Source: Roseburia_C sp900315735 (GTDB lineage Bacteria > Bacillota > Clostridia > Lachnospirales > Lachnospiraceae). From it: DNA of 5,523 bases. Below, one piece after another: positions 5,357-5,523 of this stretch. The notes beneath the pieces are model-generated. The model was not told the origin of the DNA and searched no databases. It saw only the letters and a list, made by a program, of their open reading frames with translations. Both the position numbers and the translations under genes were made by a program. Positions within the stretch are counted from its first letter, which is position 1. Each line of letters starts with the position of its first letter. Location of the stretch: NCBI GenBank assembly GCA_052118425.1, contig JBQKHF010000075.1. One strand, given 5' to 3'.

Positions 5357-5385
5357 TTGATATGTTCGGCTTAATATGTTATACT
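5357..5385 (+). promoter_or_regulatory. Strong rightward promoter with no gene in the window
   Basis: TTGATA (5357-5362), 17 bp, TATACT (5380-5385), with a TGn extension just before the -10 (TG at 5377-5378). Each hexamer matches five of six consensus bases. It points away from the feo operon, and the start point would be near 5392. No ribosome site and start codon follow before the insertion-sequence-like repeats begin at 5433. Confidence 0.55.
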
Positions 5386-5432
5386 TACCTAAATTCATGT
5401 ATTATTATAGAATGTTTATTGTAAAATATAAA

Positions 5433-5492
5433 TGTAGAAAGTTGCAGACGAAAAATGTAGGTCGTTGCAACTACATTTTGTAGGTGATTGCA
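5433..5492 (+). repeat. Three TGTAG-N3-RTTGCA repeats with a 23-bp period
   Basis: The 14-bp unit occurs at 5433-5446, 5456-5469 and 5479-5492, exactly 23 bp apart. The constant bases are TGTAG and TTGCA; the first two copies have GTTGCA and the third ATTGCA. Within the middle copy, TGTAG (5456-5460) is also mirrored by CTACA (5471-5475), and GTTGCAAC (5464-5471) is a palindrome. The exact phasing implies protein binding at regular intervals. Confidence 0.8.
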
Positions 5493-5523
5493 AAGCACCA
5501 GAATCCTAGGAACGGGTAGCGCC
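5433..5523 (+). mobile_element. Probable left end of an IS21-type insertion sequence (partial)
   Basis: The sequence from 5433 begins with TGT, as IS21-family ends do, and carries three phased direct repeats (5433-5492), the layout of transposase-binding repeats in IS21 termini. No transposase (IstA) reading frame is reached before the window ends at 5523. A paired right end and target duplication are therefore not visible, and the family assignment is by resemblance only. Confidence 0.55.

Overview
The window looks like a chromosomal segment from a low-GC Clostridia member, most likely a Lachnospiraceae-type gut anaerobe. The evidence is AT-rich intergenic DNA, strong AGGAGG-type ribosome sites, a clostridial Feo operon with two FeoA genes and a FeoB-associated Cys-rich microprotein, and a short Fur-type regulator. 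The genus cannot be fixed from this sequence. No rRNA, tRNA or CRISPR was seen.

Layout. Positions 1-105 are an unassigned flank with only short ORF tails. A small membrane-anchored protein of unknown function lies at 106-348 (minus), preceded by a leader hairpin. A long AT-rich divergent intergenic region (349-737) ends in an extended -10 promoter overlapped by a palindrome. It drives a 367-residue CPBP-family intramembrane protease-like protein with an extra C-terminal DUF4190-like membrane module (738-1841, plus). Convergent transcription ends at a two-hairpin block (1873-1936) whose GC-rich member is a bidirectional terminator.

The rest of the window is a ferrous iron uptake operon on the minus strand, read from right to left: feoA-like 1 (5006-5218), feoA-like 2 (4765-4986), feoB (2438-4603), a 45-residue FeoB-associated Cys-rich membrane protein (2272-2409) and a 90-residue stand-alone Fur-type winged helix (1981-2253). 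FeoB is the GTP-dependent Fe(II) permease, the FeoA proteins are small SH3-like partners, and the Cys/His microprotein may hand over metal at the membrane. The wHTH protein is a candidate local regulator in the position that FeoC holds in enterobacteria.

The most striking regulatory signal is in this operon. A near-consensus promoter (TTGACA, 17 bp, TATACT on the minus strand) has its -10 inside a 20-bp palindrome. A nearly identical site (15 of 17 bases) recurs in the 161-bp gap before feoB, at the end of four TGTTAG repeats spaced exactly 20 bp apart. This suggests double or cooperative metal-responsive control within one operon.

At the right edge, three TGTAG-N3-RTTGCA repeats with an exact 23-bp period look like the left end of an IS21-type insertion sequence that continues outside the window. 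A strong rightward promoter at 5357-5385 points into it with no gene in between, which suggests the promoter's original gene was displaced.
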